From: JANOSH01 sp031415695 | GTDB taxonomy: Bacteria; Actinomycetota; Acidimicrobiia; Acidimicrobiales; Ilumatobacteraceae | DNA: 64,000 nucleotides | Assembly: GCA_031415695.1 (NCBI GenBank) | Contig: JANOSH010000061.1 | Span: 124,001 to 188,000 of the forward strand | Direction: 5' to 3' | In this document: piece after piece, positions 61,049-64,000 of the stretch | Layout: each line of letters starts with the position of its first letter | Position numbering within the stretch: the stretch's first letter is position 1 | Program-made: the position numbers and the translations under genes | Notes under the pieces: generated by a model | What the model was told of the DNA's origin: nothing | The model's input: only the letters and a program-made list of their open reading frames with translations | Databases searched by the model: none

Positions 61049-62620
61049 CTACTGCGGCAAGCTGTGATCGCAGGTCGCTGGTGTCGTAGGCCATCTTCGG
61101 ATGCTTGCGAGGCACAACCCGACTGCCATTACGAGCGCGCCCAGCCAGACAAGCGATTGCAGTGGAGCAACATGCACGTTGAAAACCGTAGGCCCGGCTG
61201 TACTGCGAACCGCCATCACCACTTGCACATCACCCCACCATCGACGCGATGAAGCGGTCTCGACCAGTAGCTGATTGCTGGTGTTGAACACGACGAAAGA
61301 CGGCGACATTTCATAGCCATCAACCGACACATCGGCTCGCACCTCGGTGGTATTCGGGCGGCTACCGACGCCCTGAGTTGTGCCGGCGAACACGAGTGAT
61401 CGTCCGGCGACCGACGCTGTTTGCCCCGGCGTCAAGATCACTAGCTCGTGGCGTCCCGTGACCGTACCAACCACTCCCACGAGCATCACACCAAGCCCAA
61501 TGTGGGCGAGGCGTTGCGCCGCTGATCGGCCCCGCCACGTCGCCATCGCCATACCAACGAGCGACACGGCGACGACCGGCGCGAGCAGGCGAGCGAAGAA
61601 CCGACCATCGATAGCCACTAACGGGCCGCCGACAGCCCGACGAATCACCGGCGCAAGCGTGCCGACACCAACAACGGTCAGAACCATCAGGTTCGCAACC
61701 AGATGCATGCGGTGTAGGCCGCCGACACGTTCGCCATCGCCTCGGGGCAGGCGTCTCACGGCAACCCACGATGCAACGACGAGGACAACCACAACGCCAA
61801 GCAGTGCTCGGCCAACGACACGCGCATCAGCGAACGCATGGACACTGGCCGCGTTGCCCGAACGGGTGAGCCATGTGCCGGCCATGGCCAACACGAAGGG
61901 TGCCATGGATGTAGCGGTTTTCAGTCGGGCACCGGCGGTACTCGGCACATGCAATGCGGCCACGGCGGCCAGCCATGGCAGGAATCCTCCATTCTCGACC
62001 GGATCCCACGCCCAGTATCCGCCCCAACCTTGTTCGGCATACGACCACCAGGCCCCGAGCGCCAAGGCGACGGTCAATGTGGCGGCCGACAGTGCCAGCC
62101 AACGTCGACAGGCAAAAACCCCGAGGAACGCCGGCAAGGTGGCAAGCAACCCCACGTACAGGAGCGGCGGATGGATGACCATGGCCGGGTGTTCGAGAAT
62201 AGGGAGTAAACCGCCACCGTCGACGGGCGCGAGCGACAGCCGTGCAAATGGGTCGGCGGCGAACAGGCTAATGGCGCTGAGCGATGTGACCAGGGCCGCC
62301 CCAACCCGCACATGACAGCGCTCGTGAGCGGCAATGGCGGTGACGACACCAGCAATCGTCGTCCAGAACAACAACGACGGTGCCGTGCCCGCCCACAACC
62401 CCGCCAGGCGATACGGCGCCGCTGCATCGCGTCGGCTGTGTTCGGCAACGACGCGCAATGTGAAGTCGCTCGTAACGAACGCCCATGCCAGCAAGGCCGC
62501 GCTCGCCGCCAAAAACCTGGCCGCACCCAGCAGCCAGGCGCGCCGACCGATAATCGTGGCGCCGACCCCGGTCACCAGGGCTGCGACGACCGCCCCATGG
62601 CCCACCAGCGACGCGTCCAC
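61049..62620 (-). CDS. ccmF: CcmF-like cytochrome c heme lyase
   Basis: This 523-residue membrane protein has the heme-handling WWD motif WGGYWAWDPVENGGFLPW and about a dozen helices. Conserved histidines lie in LEHPAMVIHPPLLYVGLL and in the HRMHLVANLMV region. The C-terminal domain is extracytoplasmic, then a final helix. CcmF joins heme to apocytochrome c in system I. It is shorter than the ~640 residues of proteobacterial CcmF. No other ccm gene is in the window. Its last ~100 bases are repeated in degraded form at 60088-60280, with hicAB in between. Confidence 0.92.
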   Translation of the reverse strand: MDASLVGHGAVVAALVTGVGATIIGRRAWLLGAARFLAASAALLAWAFVTSDFTLRVVAEHSRRDAAAPYRLAGLWAGTAPSLLFWTTIAGVVTAIAAHERCHVRVGAALVTSLSAISLFAADPFARLSLAPVDGGGLLPILEHPAMVIHPPLLYVGLLATLPAFLGVFACRRWLALSAATLTVALALGAWWSYAEQGWGGYWAWDPVENGGFLPWLAAVAALHVPSTAGARLKTATSMAPFVLAMAGTWLTRSGNAASVHAFADARVVGRALLGVVVVLVVASWVAVRRLPRGDGERVGGLHRMHLVANLMVLTVVGVGTLAPVIRRAVGGPLVAIDGRFFARLLAPVVAVSLVGMAMATWRGRSAAQRLAHIGLGVMLVGVVGTVTGRHELVILTPGQTASVAGRSLVFAGTTQGVGSRPNTTEVRADVSVDGYEMSPSFVVFNTSNQLLVETASSRRWWGDVQVVMAVRSTAGPTVFNVHVAPLQSLVWLGALVMAVGLCLASIRRWPTTPATCDHSLPQ

Positions 62621-62683
62621 CTGATCATTCTTATGGACCGGGCGACAACGAGCAACGACACCCCCATCGACGTCAGACGTTTC

Positions 62684-62701
62684 TATACTTCGAGTATGAC
62701 G
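62684..62701 (+). promoter_or_regulatory. -10-like TATACT placing a leaderless start
   Basis: TATACT at 62684-62689 ends six bases before the ATG at 62696. That puts the expected transcription start at or beside the ATG and suggests a leaderless mRNA, which is common in Actinobacteria. No Shine-Dalgarno site precedes the ATG. No clear -35 was seen. Confidence 0.4.
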
Positions 62702-62941
62702 GTGATGGTGAGCGTCCGAATGTCCGATGACGAGGCAGCAGCACTTCAGCGCGAGGTCGCGCGGTCCAATGCCACAGCCTCAGAGCTCCTTCGAGCCGGT
62801 CTGCGCGCAGTACTTGCGCGGGCAGCCGCCGAGCGAGACGCGATCGCCTACGCCGCTTCGCCATTCTTGCCGACCGAGCTGATCGACCCCGACGTACAGC
62901 TGTGGCTTGAGACCGAGGATTGGTCAGCCTGGGAGCAGTGA
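62696..62941 (+). CDS. Ribbon-helix-helix (CopG-like) small protein
   Basis: This 81-residue protein has an N-terminal RHH pattern (MTVMVSVRMSDDEAAAL, then ARSNATASELLRAGLRAVLA) and a C-terminal tail with VQLWLETEDWSAWEQ. It could be an antitoxin whose tail blocks a toxin, or a small repressor. No toxin gene follows; the next gene is a GMC oxidoreductase. The ATG has a TATACT hexamer just upstream and may be leaderless. Confidence 0.7.
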   Translation: MTVMVSVRMSDDEAAALQREVARSNATASELLRAGLRAVLARAAAERDAIAYAASPFLPTELIDPDVQLWLETEDWSAWEQ

Positions 62942-62970
62942 GGCGCCGACGCGCGTTAGCGTGCGACGCC

Positions 62971-64000
62971 GTGGCATCTGAATACGACTACATCATTGTC
63001 GGTGGCGGCTCGGCCGGTTCGGCGCTAGCGAACCGCCTGAGCGCCAACCCGAAACACAAGGTTTTGGTGCTCGAAGCCGGGCGTCCCGACTATCGCTGGG
63101 ACGTGTTCATTCACATGCCCGCCGCCCTGGCATTCCCTATTGGCAGCAAGTTCTATGACTGGAAGTACGAGTCCGAGCCCGAACCGTTTATGGGCGGTCG
63201 TCGCATTTACCACGCCCGCGGCAAGGTACTCGGCGGGTCCAGCAGCATCAATGGGATGATCTTCCAGCGGGGTAATCCGCTCGACTACGAGCGTTGGGCC
63301 GCCGACCCGGGCATGGAAACGTGGGATTACGCCCACTGCCTGCCGTACTTCAAGAAGATGGAAAACTGTCTGGCGGGCGGTGACAAGTACCGGGGAGATA
63401 GCGGTCCGCTCGTGGTGGAACGCGGGCCATCGAAGTCGCCGCTTCACGACGCTTTCTTCAGCGCTGTACAGGAGGCTGGCTTCGCGCTCACCGACGATGT
63501 CAATGGCTTCAAGCAGGAAGGTTTCGCCCGGTTCGATCGCAACATCCACAAGGGTCGCAGACTCAGCGCGGCTCGGGCATATCTGCATCCGGTGATGAAA
63601 CGACCAAACCTCACCGTCACGTGTCGGGCCATGGTCGAAAAGGTCATCTTCGACGGCAACCGGGCTACCGGGGTGCAGTTCTCAACTCGTCGGGGCGGCC
63701 GTCAGACGGCAACGGCAAACGAGATCGTGCTGTGCGGCGGGGCCATCAACACGCCGCAGTTGTTGCAACTATCGGGTATAGGTAACACCGACGACCTGAC
63801 CGCACTTGGCATTCCGCTCGTTCACCATCTGCCTGGTGTCGGCGAGAACCTGCAGGACCACCTCGAGGTGTACGTACAGCATTCCTGTACCCAACCGGTG
63901 TCGATGGCTCCGGCGTTGAAATGGCGGAACCGGCCGTGGATCGGGTTCAAGTGGTTGTTCCGCAAAGGTCCGGGGGCCACAAACCACTTCGAGGCCGGCG
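62971..64000 (+). CDS. GMC-family oxidoreductase (choline dehydrogenase-like), 5' part, runs off window
   Basis: The frame is open from a GTG at 62971 to the window's end (about 343 codons). It has the FAD-binding GGGSAGSALANRLSAN and an acidic strand VLVLEAGRPDYRW. Next come RIYHARGKVLGGSSSINGM and MIFQRGNPLDYERWAADPGM. The GMC signature follows, with AINTPQLLQLSGIG and GVGENLQDHLEVYVQ. This is the layout of choline dehydrogenase and other GMC flavoenzymes, which oxidise alcohols. The catalytic His pair would lie beyond the window. A glycine-betaine link to the dehydrogenase at 28314 is only a speculation. Confidence 0.9.
   Translation, partial: MASEYDYIIVGGGSAGSALANRLSANPKHKVLVLEAGRPDYRWDVFIHMPAALAFPIGSKFYDWKYESEPEPFMGGRRIYHARGKVLGGSSSINGMIFQRGNPLDYERWAADPGMETWDYAHCLPYFKKMENCLAGGDKYRGDSGPLVVERGPSKSPLHDAFFSAVQEAGFALTDDVNGFKQEGFARFDRNIHKGRRLSAARAYLHPVMKRPNLTVTCRAMVEKVIFDGNRATGVQFSTRRGGRQTATANEIVLCGGAINTPQLLQLSGIGNTDDLTALGIPLVHHLPGVGENLQDHLEVYVQHSCTQPVSMAPALKWRNRPWIGFKWLFRKGPGATNHFEAG

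Overview
The window is a dense, high-GC (roughly 60% by eye) bacterial chromosome segment. Its gene families point to an actinomycete: a mycothiol-dependent maleylpyruvate-isomerase-type domain, an F420-type LLM flavoprotein, a PPOX-class protein, an Eis-like acetyltransferase and four soluble P450s. System-I cytochrome c biogenesis (CcmF) and the general gene mix would suit an uncultured or aquatic Acidimicrobiia lineage, but that placement is an inference. No tRNA, rRNA, CRISPR array, insertion sequence or replication origin was recognised.

Layout. (1) 1-1129: the end of an AAA ATPase coupled to a DUF4276/TOPRIM-like gene, possibly a defence pair. (2) 1157-6128: divergent catabolic genes. 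P450, a biotinyl/carboxyltransferase fusion and a PPOX protein lie on the minus strand; an SDR and a SnoaL-like protein lie on the plus strand. (3) 6154-7120: gene remnants around a perfect 14-bp inverted repeat. (4) 7132-10290: DUF2064 glycosyltransferase, AhpD-like protein and radical SAM enzyme in a tightly overlapped operon, divergent from an epimerase. (5) 10390-15386: an isolated AAA/DUF4143 ATPase, then an envelope operon (DoxX, GT-C transferase, methyltransferase, PAP2). (6) 15488-27377: three more P450s with DUF2889, IclR, HpaH-like hydratase, MaoC, GNATs, a D-2-hydroxyacid dehydrogenase and an HpcH/HpaI aldolase. This looks like small-molecule catabolism. (7) 27631-32571: GntR regulator, an 836-aa dimethylglycine-dehydrogenase-like FAD/GcvT protein and both ETF subunits. 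(8) 32714-37947: Kup potassium transporter, LLM flavoprotein and two PLP enzymes. (9) 37916-42944: DUF4956, VTC polyphosphate polymerase, phosphodiester glycosidase and GT2-GtrA operon, divergent from a CotH lipoprotein. (10) 42970-54923: a seven-gene MoxR/vWA block with an ABC exporter, ending in a 1486-aa protein with three vWA-like domains. (11) 55001-60960: a decayed, toxin-antitoxin-rich stretch with several frameshifted or truncated genes. (12) 61049-64000: ccmF, a small ribbon-helix-helix gene and the start of a GMC oxidoreductase.

How the genes work together. Many neighbours overlap as ATGA, GTGA, TTGA or CTGA, so translational coupling is a recurring feature. The clearest functional units are the GcvT-dehydrogenase with its ETF electron acceptor, the MoxR/vWA envelope complex, and the polyphosphate/CotH surface module. 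The most unusual spots are hicAB sitting between ccmF and a degraded second copy of the ccmF 3' end, the 1486-aa vWA fusion, the probable CTG-initiated PAP2 gene, and paired dyads upstream of kup. Functional calls rest on motifs read by eye, not on database searches.
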